DNA from: Lachnospiraceae bacterium
Lineage (GTDB): Bacteria > Bacillota > Clostridia > Lachnospirales > Lachnospiraceae
Assembly (NCBI GenBank): GCA_024680435.1
Contig: JAILCK010000370.1
Coordinates: forward strand, 1 to 41,126
Direction of reading: 5' to 3'
DNA: 41,126 nt
Shown piece by piece: positions 24,879 to 33,742 of the stretch. Each line of letters starts with the position of its first letter. Position 1 is the stretch's first letter. The notes beneath the pieces were generated by a model that worked only from the letters and a program-made list of their open reading frames with translations, was not told the origin of the DNA and searched no databases. Both the position numbers and the translations under genes were made by a program.

Positions 24879-26549
24879 CTAAAACAGTCCTGTAATCAAA
24901 CCGCTTTCATTAACGTCTATTCTATGAGCCGCAGGCTCTTTGGGAAGGCCCGGCATTGTCACAACCTGACCTGTTAAAACCACCACAAATCCGGCACCTG
25001 CGCTAATATATACTTCTCTTACATTTAAAGTAAAGTTTTCGGGACGTCCCAAAAGAGTGGCGTCATCCGATAAAGAATACTGAGTCTTTGCAATACAAAC
25101 GGGTAAATTGCCAAATCCAAGATCTGTAAGCTTATCAAGCATCTTTAATGATTCACTTGAAAAGTTAACGTCTTTAGCTCCGTATATCTTCTTTGCTACC
25201 GTTTCAATCTTTTCTTTTAAAGGTAATGAGTCTTCATAAATCGGAGCAAAATCGCTCTTCTTTTCTTCCAATGTCTTTAATACGGCGTTTGCAAGCTCTA
25301 TACCGCCTTCACCGCCAAATTCCCATACTTTAGAAAGAGCAAATTCACAGTTTCTTTCTTCGCAAAAATCCTTAACAAACTTTACTTCTGCTTCGGTATC
25401 GGAAGAAAATGCATTGAGCGTAATAACAACCGGAACATTATACTGTTTTAAATTCTCTATATGCTTTTCAAGGTTTGAAATACCCTTCTTTAAAGCATCT
25501 AAATTTTCGATAGAAAGGTCAGCCTTTTTAACTCCGCCGTTATATTTTAATGCTCTTATTGTTGCAACAAGCACACAGGCATCGGGCTTTAAGTTAGCTT
25601 TTCTGCACTTTATATCAAAGAACTTTTCTGCTCCAAGGTCTGCGCCAAAGCCTGCTTCCGTAACAACGTAATCTGCCATCTTTAAAGCATATTTTGTGGC
25701 AATTACTGAGTTACATCCATGAGCGATGTTAGCAAAGGGTCCTCCGTGAACGATTGCGGGGGTATGCTCAAGGGTTTGAATTATATTAGGTTTAATGGCA
25801 TCTTTTAAAAGAGCGGCCATTGAACCTACTGCCTGTAAATCTTTGGCGGTTACGGGTTCGCCGTCAAAATTGTAAGCTACTATTATCTTTGAAAGCTTTT
25901 CTTTTAAGTCCTTCATGTTTTCACAAAGACAAAGAATAGCCATTATTTCACTTGCTACTGTAATAACAAAATGATCTTCTCTGACAACTCCGTCTGACTT
26001 TTTGCCAAGGCCGACAACGATGTTTCTTAAAGCTCTGTCATTCATATCAAGGCAACGCTTCCAAACGACGCTTCTTGTGTCGATTCTTAAAGAATTACCT
26101 TGTTGAATATGGTTATCAATAAGGGCTGCAAGCAAATTGTTTGCAGAAGTGATTGCATGAAAATCACCTGTAAAATGAAGATTTAAATCTTCCATGGGAA
26201 CAACCTGGGCGAATCCGCCGCCGGCAGCTCCTCCTTTAATTCCAAAGCAAGGTCCCAATGAAGGCTCTCTTAATGCAACAACGCATTTTTTGTTAAGCTT
26301 TGAAAAAGCCTGTGCCAAACCAATGCTGGTGGTGGTCTTTCCTTCCCCTGCGGGCGTAGGATTAATGGCGGTAACTAAAATTAACTTTCCGTCTTTATTG
26401 TTTTTGTTCTTTTGATACCACTCGTCGGATATCTTGGCCTTGTATTTACCATACAATTCCAAATCATCTTCAGCTATTCCTATAGATGCGGCAACATCTT
26501 TGATAGGCATTAATTTAGCTTCTTGTGCAATTTCAATGTCTGTCTTCAT
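24879..26549 (-). CDS. fhs: Formate-tetrahydrofolate ligase
   Basis: The 556-residue protein carries the ATP-binding loop [17 protein letters not shown] near residue 65 and the conserved [20 protein letters not shown]. It matches the bacterial formyltetrahydrofolate synthetase family over its full normal length. It makes 10-formyl-THF from formate, THF and ATP, for purine and formyl-Met-tRNA synthesis. In acetogens it is part of the methyl branch of Wood-Ljungdahl, but no other gene of that pathway is in the window. GGAGTG precedes the ATG. It follows ftsK by 34 bases. Confidence 0.98.
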   Translation of the reverse strand: MKTDIEIAQEAKLMPIKDVAASIGIAEDDLELYGKYKAKISDEWYQKNKNNKDGKLILVTAINPTPAGEGKTTTSIGLAQAFSKLNKKCVVALREPSLGPCFGIKGGAAGGGFAQVVPMEDLNLHFTGDFHAITSANNLLAALIDNHIQQGNSLRIDTRSVVWKRCLDMNDRALRNIVVGLGKKSDGVVREDHFVITVASEIMAILCLCENMKDLKEKLSKIIVAYNFDGEPVTAKDLQAVGSMAALLKDAIKPNIIQTLEHTPAIVHGGPFANIAHGCNSVIATKYALKMADYVVTEAGFGADLGAEKFFDIKCRKANLKPDACVLVATIRALKYNGGVKKADLSIENLDALKKGISNLEKHIENLKQYNVPVVITLNAFSSDTEAEVKFVKDFCEERNCEFALSKVWEFGGEGGIELANAVLKTLEEKKSDFAPIYEDSLPLKEKIETVAKKIYGAKDVNFSSESLKMLDKLTDLGFGNLPVCIAKTQYSLSDDATLLGRPENFTLNVREVYISAGAGFVVVLTGQVVTMPGLPKEPAAHRIDVNESGLITGLF

Positions 26550-26583
26550 TCATTCACTCCAATGGAAATTAATTTATATATAA

Positions 26584-29178
26584 TCAACCGCCGTACTCTT
26601 CGAGGTAATTTTCGAATTGTTCGTGGCTCATTAATATCTCTCTGGGTTTAGTACCAAGATCCGGTCCCACAACGCCCGCATCTGCAAGCTGGTCCATAAC
26701 TCTGGCAGCTCTGTTAAAGCCCATTTTAAACTTTCTTTGCAACATACCGATTGAAGCTTTATCCGAATCTATTATATAAAAGCCTGCTTCAACAAACATC
26801 TCATCGTTTCCGTCTCCACCATCTCCCAAAGCTCCCGCAGAGCCCGATGAATCTGAAGACTTTTCGCACGATCTGATTTTTTCTTCAATCATTGCGTCAT
26901 AAGAAGGGGAACCCTGTTTCTTTAAAAACTCAACAACAGAGTTAACTTCCTTATCGGAAATGAAACCACCTTGCAATCTTACAGGTTTCTTTAAGCCCTT
27001 GGGGAAGAAAAGCATATCACCCTTACCAAGAAGTTCTTCGGCTCCTCCCATATCAAGGATGGTTCTTGAATCCACGTTACTTGAAACTGCAAAAGCGATT
27101 CGGCTTGGCATATTCGCCTTAATAATACCGGTAATAACGTCAACAGAAGGTCTTTGTGTTGCGATTATCAAATGAATACCTGCGGCACGGGCAAGCTGAG
27201 CCAGTGAGCAGATGGAATCTTCAACATTTTTACGCTCCTGAAGCATAAGATCCGCAACTTCGTCTACGATAATAATAATGTGAGGCATCTTTTGGTTGAA
27301 AGAATCCTCCCCGTTTTTCTCGATTTCCCTGTTATATCCGGAGATTTCTCTTACACCCACTTCAGAAAACTTTTTATATCTTTCATGCATTTCATTAACA
27401 GCATATGCCAATGTTGCTGAAGCTTTCTTAACATCTGTAACAACAGGCAAAAGCAAATGAGGAATGCCGTTATAAACGCTTAATTCCACGACCTTAGGGT
27501 CAATCATAATAAGCTTAACATCATCGGGATTAGCCTTATATATAATACTCATTATCAAAGTATTTATACATACGGATTTACCTGAACCCGTAGCACCGGC
27601 AATAAGCAAGTGAGGGAAATTGTCAATTCCGTAAACAATGGTTTTACCCGCAATATCCTTACCTACGGCAAATGCCAGATTAGAATCAAAGTTATTGTAT
27701 TCGGGAGTATCTATAAGGTCTCTGAATACAACGGGTTGAGCTTCTTTATTGGGAACTTCAATACCAATTGCAGCTTTACCGGGAATCGGAGCTTCTATAC
27801 GAATTTCAGAAGCGGCAAGGTTAAGCTTTATATCATCGGATAAGTTTTTAATCCTTGAAACCTTTACACCAAGTTTAGGCTGAAGTTCAAATCTTGTTAC
27901 GGTAGGTCCCTGACTGATATCGGTTACTGTAGCTTCAACACCAAATATTGCTAAAGTATCCTGAAGCTTTTGAGCCGTCTGCCTTATGCTCTGAGTAGAA
28001 TCCCCTGCCTTCTTTGTGCCCTTATTAAGCAATGTTCTCGGTGGGAAAATATACTCTCTTTTTTCTATATCATTATTTTCTGTATTAACTTCTTTCTTAA
28101 TATCAAATGAAGGCACTTCCTGTTCAACCTTTTTAACAGGCTTTGCAGGCTTAGCAATTGAAGGAGACATTTCTTCTATGGATAAATCCGTAAATGTTCC
28201 CGGAATTTCTTCATCATCTTCGGAAGATGCGTTACCCGCGCCATTATTGATCGGAACATTTGAAACATCAAAAGCAAGGGTGGATGGCTCAAAGCCGTTT
28301 AAAGTAATTTCATGAATGTCGTCATTTTTGTTTCTCTTTTTTGAAATATCAGTCGCTTTGTCCACATTTACAGGTTCTTCAATCAGAGTATTGAAGGTAA
28401 CTCCCGTAACATTTTTGTTTCTTTTTAATACTTCCTCATCCGACTTTTGATTTATTCTTTGCTCTTTCTTTTCCTGGGCAAGAGCTCTTTCTTTATTCCT
28501 TCTCTCAAGCTCTTTTAAACGCTCTTCTTTCTTTAATTCGAATGCTTTTCTTCTGTCTTCTTTCAGTTCTTCCTTGAAAGCTTTATCTTCTCTTGTTCTT
28601 TCAAGCATTACTTCAGTAGTGTCTTTAACGGCCCTTACAAAAGATTTTTCCGTTAAAATAATAAGGCAGATAATAAGTAAAACCAAAATAACAATAATTG
28701 TTCCGGCAGGTTTTATAGCCTTTTTAAGCCCATAAACCATAGATGCTGCGAACAGTCCTCCACCTCTTTTTTCGGTGGAATAATTATATATTTCAGCAAT
28801 ATTGAATTTTTCCAAAGTCTTAGAAATGCCACCGATAAAGTCAATGATCATATCGATGAGTAAAAAGAAAACGGAGGAAGCAACTATTTTTCTTACAACC
28901 GAACCGCTTCCCGCAGAAAGTTCATAAATAACAATTAAGAATGCAATAAAAAGTGGCGCAATAAAGTTAAGCACGCCAAAAAGGCCGAATCCGACCGATG
29001 AAATAACATCTCCAAACTTACCTATAACACCAAAATTGCACACGAAAAGAAAAACTGCCAAGGCAACAATGAGAATAATTTTAATGTCTTGAATCAATTC
29101 ATAATCTTTTTTCGTGCGCTTATATGATTTTTTTCTACCCGTTGATTGAGGTTTTCTGCCTCTTGTTTGTTTAGCCAA
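26584..29178 (-). CDS. FtsK/SpoIIIE family DNA translocase
   Basis: The 864-residue protein has a basic start, about four membrane helices (between about 29 and 180), and a charged linker to about residue 390. The motor follows, with Walker A GATGSGKS (528-535) and Walker B IIIIVDEVAD (about 634-643). A C-terminal gamma winged helix (about 798-864) contains SIGMLQRKFKMGFNRAARVMDQL. These proteins pump chromosomal DNA through the division septum or into the forespore. Sequence alone does not separate FtsK from SpoIIIE/SftA roles here. The start is TTG at 29178, with only a weak GGATGG upstream. A good promoter candidate lies in the 106-bp gap before it. Confidence 0.95.
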   Translation of the reverse strand: MAKQTRGRKPQSTGRKKSYKRTKKDYELIQDIKIILIVALAVFLFVCNFGVIGKFGDVISSVGFGLFGVLNFIAPLFIAFLIVIYELSAGSGSVVRKIVASSVFFLLIDMIIDFIGGISKTLEKFNIAEIYNYSTEKRGGGLFAASMVYGLKKAIKPAGTIIVILVLLIICLIILTEKSFVRAVKDTTEVMLERTREDKAFKEELKEDRRKAFELKKEERLKELERRNKERALAQEKKEQRINQKSDEEVLKRNKNVTGVTFNTLIEEPVNVDKATDISKKRNKNDDIHEITLNGFEPSTLAFDVSNVPINNGAGNASSEDDEEIPGTFTDLSIEEMSPSIAKPAKPVKKVEQEVPSFDIKKEVNTENNDIEKREYIFPPRTLLNKGTKKAGDSTQSIRQTAQKLQDTLAIFGVEATVTDISQGPTVTRFELQPKLGVKVSRIKNLSDDIKLNLAASEIRIEAPIPGKAAIGIEVPNKEAQPVVFRDLIDTPEYNNFDSNLAFAVGKDIAGKTIVYGIDNFPHLLIAGATGSGKSVCINTLIMSIIYKANPDDVKLIMIDPKVVELSVYNGIPHLLLPVVTDVKKASATLAYAVNEMHERYKKFSEVGVREISGYNREIEKNGEDSFNQKMPHIIIIVDEVADLMLQERKNVEDSICSLAQLARAAGIHLIIATQRPSVDVITGIIKANMPSRIAFAVSSNVDSRTILDMGGAEELLGKGDMLFFPKGLKKPVRLQGGFISDKEVNSVVEFLKKQGSPSYDAMIEEKIRSCEKSSDSSGSAGALGDGGDGNDEMFVEAGFYIIDSDKASIGMLQRKFKMGFNRAARVMDQLADAGVVGPDLGTKPREILMSHEQFENYLEEYGG

Positions 29179-29240
29179 AATCTAATGTACCATCCAAAAA
29201 CTTAAATATTTATGGCAGTAAAATCTAAAATCCGCCATTA

Positions 29241-29269
29241 ATTAAATATACCATATTTTGTGTTTTCAA
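29241..29269 (-). promoter_or_regulatory. Predicted sigma-A promoter for ftsK and the downstream genes
   Basis: On the minus strand, -35 TTGAAA (29264-29269) and -10 TTTAAT (29241-29246) are spaced by exactly 17 bases, each one mismatch from consensus. The predicted start is about 55 bases upstream of the ftsK TTG codon. It lies in the only sizeable gap between the membrane-protein gene and ftsK and would drive the long 25-kb run of genes. Confidence 0.55.
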
Positions 29270-29284
29270 AAAACCATGTATACA

Positions 29285-30736
29285 CTATTTAATATCAAAA
29301 TCGTCATCTGTCGAAATGTCTATGTCGTATTTCATCATATCCGCATCAGGCTCAAAGGCATAGTCAATCGACTTTTTAACATGCTTTTTAGGAACAGGAA
29401 GCGGATTATCAAGGAATTTAATCTCTTTTTTAGGCTCCTCAGTTTTAGATTCTTCCGTTTTAGGTTCTTCTGTTTTAGATTCTTCTGTTTTAGGAGCTTC
29501 ATCAAATGCCTTAAAGGACACTTCTTTAATCTTGCTTTCCTCTATGCGACCTGAAGGAATAGATACTACATTTACCGTACCGGGAGCATTATCTTCTTCA
29601 ATGATTATAACTTCTTCCTCACTGATTTCTTTTGATGATTCAGCTGCTTCTTTAATCTTGTATCCTTCAAAGAAGAATCTCTTGATTCCGATTCCGGAAA
29701 GAATGCAAAGTAAGAAACTGTACCAAATCACAAAATCATTTTCCGACCTGTCAAAATACATTAACAAAGAAAGTAAAATGCACATGATAACGCAAACACT
29801 TACTTTGTCTTTTTTATCATAAATATATCCAAGAACTGCATATAAAGAAAATAAGACAGGCAAAATAGCTACAATGTAATAAATTGAAACAAAGAAATCC
29901 AAAAAAGACTTGGTAAAATCAAATGTCAAATTTAAAGGATAAAAAAGAAAATGATTTAATACTAACAACACCACAATTGCTGATGCCATTATGGAAACAT
30001 AAAGCCAAGGCTTTTTTTCAATCGTCAAATCAGCGAAATACGAAGTTACAAACAATACAAACGAAACCAAGAAGAACCAAAGAACAGTTCCCGTTGTATC
30101 AAAATGTAAGCTTATTGAATATTCAAAAATCATAAGGAAAGAAAATGCAATTAATGCAGGAATCCTTCCGAAAGCTTTCTTTACGGTAAAGAAGAGTAAA
30201 ACCGAAGCTCCCAAAAACAATAAAACATTAAAATAAGCCACGATATCCGGTTTTAGGCCAAATACTCTAAGTATAAGTACGCAAATCTTATCGTAAAGAT
30301 TAAGAATAATATTTGGATATGAATTACCGGTTCCTAAAAAGCTATCGTTTAAACGATTATAAAAATCGGGATTCGGAATACTATTATTTGCAAAAGAAAA
30401 ATAAACATTCGCAATTCTTATGTATGCACCAATCAAAAGAAAGAAAGCAAAGAAGAACCAGAATCCAATATTTTTAAGAGTTTTAAAGGCATTTGAATTC
30501 TTTATGAAAATATGCCTTTTTATAAGCTCAACCAAAAAGAAAATTCCGGCAAAGCAAAGCACAAGTAATATTCCCAAAAAGAAAGAGACATCGATTCCGT
30601 GTATCTTTATGTATGTATCATTAGCATTTTCCATGAACATACATAGCGAAACAAAGAGTGTATATAAATATACACTCAGAAGCAATGTCCCGATTATAAA
30701 AACCGAATGTCCGAACCAACTCTTTTTAAATTGCAT
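29285..30736 (-). CDS. Multi-pass membrane protein with KTEE-repeat cytoplasmic tail
   Basis: No family was recognised with certainty. The roughly 483-residue protein has about 10-11 membrane helices up to residue 345. The long acidic C-terminal tail includes the pentapeptide series KTEES KTEEP KTEES KTEEP. The large first external loop and many helices recall GT-C glycosyltransferases, and the gene directly follows a polyprenyl-phosphate sugar synthase-like gene, which is the usual partner. That role is inference; no catalytic motif was identified. The ATG at 30736 is favoured, with AAGGGG about nine bases upstream. An ATG seven codons earlier overlaps the previous stop but has no ribosome binding site. 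Confidence 0.75.
   Translation of the reverse strand: MQFKKSWFGHSVFIIGTLLLSVYLYTLFVSLCMFMENANDTYIKIHGIDVSFFLGILLVLCFAGIFFLVELIKRHIFIKNSNAFKTLKNIGFWFFFAFFLLIGAYIRIANVYFSFANNSIPNPDFYNRLNDSFLGTGNSYPNIILNLYDKICVLILRVFGLKPDIVAYFNVLLFLGASVLLFFTVKKAFGRIPALIAFSFLMIFEYSISLHFDTTGTVLWFFLVSFVLFVTSYFADLTIEKKPWLYVSIMASAIVVLLVLNHFLFYPLNLTFDFTKSFLDFFVSIYYIVAILPVLFSLYAVLGYIYDKKDKVSVCVIMCILLSLLMYFDRSENDFVIWYSFLLCILSGIGIKRFFFEGYKIKEAAESSKEISEEEVIIIEEDNAPGTVNVVSIPSGRIEESKIKEVSFKAFDEAPKTEESKTEEPKTEESKTEEPKKEIKFLDNPLPVPKKHVKKSIDYAFEPDADMMKYDIDISTDDDFDIK
29431..29500 (-). repeat. 15-bp tandem repeat coding KTEE(S/P)
   Basis: Four to five units of about 15 bp (plus-strand core TTCTTCTGTTTTAGA) alternate so that Ser and Pro versions of the pentapeptide repeat every 30 bp. 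They lie in the cytoplasmic tail of the membrane protein. The near-identity of units at DNA level indicates recent duplication and likely length variation between strains. Confidence 0.85.
30656..30677. repeat. 22-bp perfect inverted repeat inside the membrane-protein gene
   Basis: Arms GAGTGTATAT (30656-30665) and ATATACACTC (30668-30677) are perfect complements around a two-base AA spacer. The sequence codes SVYLYTL in the first membrane helix of the protein, about 60-80 bases into the gene. No function can be assigned. It could be a protein-binding palindrome or an RNA hairpin near the start of translation. Confidence 0.5.
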
Positions 30737-30753
30737 ATCGGATTCCCCTTGTA

Positions 30754-31704
30754 TCATTTATCAGTTAGAATTTTTTCAATATTGTATCTGGGCCTGTGTT
30801 TAACTTCGATATATATTTTACCTATATACTGTCCGATTAAACCAATGCAAAGAAGTTGCACTCCGCCAAGGAACCATATTGATAAAATAAGTGAAGTCCA
30901 TCCCGGCTCAACTCTTCCGGCAATATAAGAAATAAGCGCATATATTGCGGCAAGGATGGATATAATAATAATTACCACACCAAGTCCCGTAACCATTGTT
31001 ATGGGCTTTACGCTAAAAGAAGAAATACCGTTAAAAGCAAGTGCAAGCATCTTCTTTAATGGGTATTTGCTCTCTCCCGCAACTCTTTCTTTTCTATCAT
31101 AATAAACGCAATCCGATTCATATCCTATAAGAGGAATCATACCCCTTATAAACAAGTTGGATTCCTTATATTCGGAAAACTGAACCATAGCTCTTTGGCT
31201 CATCAATCTAAAATCGGCATGATTATAAACCGTCTTTACGCCCATAATATTCATAAGCTTATAAAAAGACTGAGCCGTAAAGCGCTTAAAGAAAGTATCC
31301 GTATCACGCTTCTTTCTGACGCCGTATACGATATCCTTACCTTCATGGAACTTATCAACCATTTCTTCGATAACCGCAACATCGTCCTGCAAATCGGCAT
31401 CAATAGAAACCGACATGTCACACATCTGCATGGCGGTAAGCAATCCTGCCGTAAGAGCATATTGATGGCCTACATTGCCTGCAAGCTTTACACCAAATAT
31501 CTGCTTTGGATGTTCTTTATGTTCTTCTTCAATAAGTTCCCAAGTTTTATCTTTAGAACCGTCATTTACAAATAACACATAACTGTTTTCAGCAATCTTT
31601 CCCTTGCCAATTAAGTCATTAAGAGTATCTCTTAAAGCTTTGGAAGCAATTTTCAAAACCTCTTCTTCGTTATAGCAAGGAACAACAATAGCCAGTCTGT
31701 CCAT
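30754..31704 (-). CDS. GtrB/DPM1-like family 2 glycosyltransferase
   Basis: The 316-residue protein has a GT-A domain starting AIVVPCYNEEEVL, with nucleotide-binding FVNDGSKDKT and the DxD motif in SIDADLQDD (about 97-105). The late motif RVAGESKYP is typical of polyprenyl-phosphate sugar synthases. Two C-terminal membrane helices lie at about 235-262 and 275-298. Such enzymes transfer a sugar from a nucleotide donor to undecaprenyl phosphate at the inner face of the membrane; the sugar cannot be told from sequence. AGAGGGG precedes the ATG. It is directly followed by the membrane protein that might use the lipid-linked sugar. Confidence 0.9.
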   Translation of the reverse strand: MDRLAIVVPCYNEEEVLKIASKALRDTLNDLIGKGKIAENSYVLFVNDGSKDKTWELIEEEHKEHPKQIFGVKLAGNVGHQYALTAGLLTAMQMCDMSVSIDADLQDDVAVIEEMVDKFHEGKDIVYGVRKKRDTDTFFKRFTAQSFYKLMNIMGVKTVYNHADFRLMSQRAMVQFSEYKESNLFIRGMIPLIGYESDCVYYDRKERVAGESKYPLKKMLALAFNGISSFSVKPITMVTGLGVVIIIISILAAIYALISYIAGRVEPGWTSLILSIWFLGGVQLLCIGLIGQYIGKIYIEVKHRPRYNIEKILTDK

Positions 31705-31724
31705 AAAAACCCCTCTTAAATAAA

Positions 31725-32987
31725 TTAACCTATTGCCTGTGCCAAATCTTCAATAAGATCATCCACATTTTCTATTCCCACAGAAAGTCTTATAAGATCA
31801 GGTGAAATACCTGCCTCTTTTAACTGTTCTTCCGTCATCTGTCTGTGAGTATGGCTTGCGGGATGAAGCACACAGGTACGTGAATCTGCAACATGAGTAA
31901 CAATTGCAATAAGTTTAAGCGCATCCATAACCTTTGCAGATGCTTCTCTTGAGCCCATACCGAATGTAAGTACACCGCTTGTGCCGTTAGGCATATACTT
32001 CTTAGCCAAAGGATAATACTTATTTGACTCAAGCCCCGGATAATTAACCCAGGCAACCTTTGGATTGCTTTCAAGCCATTTGGCAATCTTTAAAGCATTG
32101 CTGCAATGGCGTTCCATTCTTAATGCCAAGGTCTCAAGACCGATATTAATATAAAAAGCATGCTGAGGAGACTGAATTGCGCCAAAATCTCTCATAAGCT
32201 GTGCTGTACATTTTGTAATGTAAGCGCCTTTTCCAAACTTTTCTGCATATACAATTCCATGATATGTTTCATCAGGTGTACAAAGGCCGGGGAATTTATC
32301 CTTATGAGCCATCCAGTCAAAGTTTCCGGAATCAACGATACATCCGCCTACAGTAGCTGCATGACCGTCCATGTATTTTGTGGTGGCATGAGTAACAATA
32401 TCAACGCCAAACTCAAAAGGACGGCAATTTATGGGTGTAGGGAATGTATTATCAACGATAAGCGGTACGCCATGTGCATGAGCACACTTTGCAAACTTTT
32501 CAAAGTCCAAAACATTAAGACCGGGATTTGCAACAGATTCTCCGAATACACACTTTGTGTTTTCTTTAAAGAGCTTGTTTAACTCTTCTTCCGTGCAATC
32601 GGGATCAACAACGCTGCATTCTATGTTCATCTTTGCAAGAGTGTTTTTAAGAAGATTAAATGTTCCTCCGTATACAGCGCTTGACATTATGAAATGGTCG
32701 CCTGATTCACAAATATTAAACACGGCATAGAAGTTTGCTGCCTGACCTGATGATGTAAGCATTGCTGCCACACCGCCTTCCAGTTCGCAGATTTTCTTTG
32801 CCACATAATCATTTGAAGGATTGGCAAGTCTTGTGTAGAAGTAACCATCCTTTTCCAAATCAAAAAGCTTACCCATTTCATCGCTTGATGAATATTTAAA
32901 GGTTGTGCTCTGAATGATAGGCATGATACGGGGATCTCCGTTACCGGGAGTGTATCCGCCCTGAACGCATATCGTTTCTTTTCTCAT
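31725..32987 (-). CDS. O-acetylhomoserine sulfhydrylase (Cys/Met metabolism PLP enzyme)
   Basis: The 420-residue enzyme belongs to the Cys/Met PLP-dependent family. The pyridoxal lysine lies in THATTKYMDGH, preceded by PLIVDNTFPTP, and the C-terminus has HPASHTHRQMTEEQL. The start (TICVQGGYTPGNGDPR) and length fit O-acetylhomoserine aminocarboxypropyltransferase, which makes homocysteine from O-acetylhomoserine and sulfide. Cystathionine gamma-synthase or methionine gamma-lyase are close relatives and cannot be fully excluded. The gap to yebC is only 20 bases, so there is no room for a riboswitch; it appears to be expressed with corC and yebC. Confidence 0.9.
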   Translation of the reverse strand: MRKETICVQGGYTPGNGDPRIMPIIQSTTFKYSSSDEMGKLFDLEKDGYFYTRLANPSNDYVAKKICELEGGVAAMLTSSGQAANFYAVFNICESGDHFIMSSAVYGGTFNLLKNTLAKMNIECSVVDPDCTEEELNKLFKENTKCVFGESVANPGLNVLDFEKFAKCAHAHGVPLIVDNTFPTPINCRPFEFGVDIVTHATTKYMDGHAATVGGCIVDSGNFDWMAHKDKFPGLCTPDETYHGIVYAEKFGKGAYITKCTAQLMRDFGAIQSPQHAFYINIGLETLALRMERHCSNALKIAKWLESNPKVAWVNYPGLESNKYYPLAKKYMPNGTSGVLTFGMGSREASAKVMDALKLIAIVTHVADSRTCVLHPASHTHRQMTEEQLKEAGISPDLIRLSVGIENVDDLIEDLAQAIG

Positions 32988-33007
32988 TAGTTGTCTCCTA
33001 AAGTAAA

Positions 33008-33742
33008 TTATTCTTCCTCTTCCCAGTTGGTGTAAACGTTCTGAACGTCATCGTCTTCTTCCAGAAGGTCTAATGTTCTTTGTAAGTTCTTAACAGCTGT
33101 TTCTTCGGTAAGGCTTACATAGTTTTGAGGAATCATGGTGACTTCGGCACTTGCAAAAGCAATACCTGCCTTTTCCATTTCCTTTAATACGTTATCAAAT
33201 TCATTGGGGTCTGTTAAAACTTCGTAGCAGTCTTCTTCTTCGTTGAAGTCTTCAGCACCACAGTCCAAAACAGACATCATAAGTGTGTCCGCATCCATGG
33301 GACAGTCTTCTTTTTCGATATAAATCTGACCCTTTTTATCAAACATAAATGAAACGCAGCCGGGTGTTCCGATGCTTCCGTTTCCCTTTGTAAATGCACT
33401 TCTTACATTTGCCGCTGTACGGTTTTTATTGTCTGTAAGGCAGTCAACGATAATTGCGATACCGTTAGGACCGTATCCTTCATATGTGCAATATTCGTAG
33501 TTAACAGAGTTACCTTCGCCTGCAGCCTTCTTGATACCTCTTTCGATCGTATCGTTAGGTACGTTGTTGGCTTTAGCCTTAGCAATAACTGTAGCAAGTT
33601 TAAAATTGTTTGCAGGATCGGGGCCGCCTTCTTTTACCGCAACGGCAATTTCTCTACCGATGATTGTGAAAATCTTGCCCTTTGCAGCATCATTTTTTTC
33701 TTTCTTGTGCTTGATGTTTGCAAATTTTGAATGTCCTGACAT
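33008..33742 (-). CDS. yebC: YebC/PmpR family protein
   Basis: The 244-residue protein starts [23 protein letters not shown], the diagnostic YebC N-terminus, followed by [11 protein letters not shown] and [13 protein letters not shown]. It is full length with the acidic C-terminal domain. Members were first described as transcription regulators, and some bacterial relatives help ribosomes through proline stretches; which applies here is unknown. The ATG directly abuts the corC-like stop codon, with AGAGGA inside the end of that gene. The first residues usually read WANIKH, here FANIKH. Confidence 0.95.
   Translation of the reverse strand: MSGHSKFANIKHKKEKNDAAKGKIFTIIGREIAVAVKEGGPDPANNFKLATVIAKAKANNVPNDTIERGIKKAAGEGNSVNYEYCTYEGYGPNGIAIIVDCLTDNKNRTAANVRSAFTKGNGSIGTPGCVSFMFDKKGQIYIEKEDCPMDADTLMMSVLDCGAEDFNEEEDCYEVLTDPNEFDNVLKEMEKAGIAFASAEVTMIPQNYVSLTEETAVKNLQRTLDLLEEDDDVQNVYTNWEEEE

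Noticed and set aside
29277-29284. TGTATACA palindrome upstream of the ftsK promoter as a second GntR site
   Set aside because: Only the 8-bp core is shared with the citrate synthase operator; the flanks do not extend the symmetry, and such a short palindrome is expected by chance.
32988-33007. SAM riboswitch or T-box before the O-acetylhomoserine sulfhydrylase gene
   Set aside because: Only 20 bases separate it from yebC, leaving room for a ribosome binding site but no structured leader.
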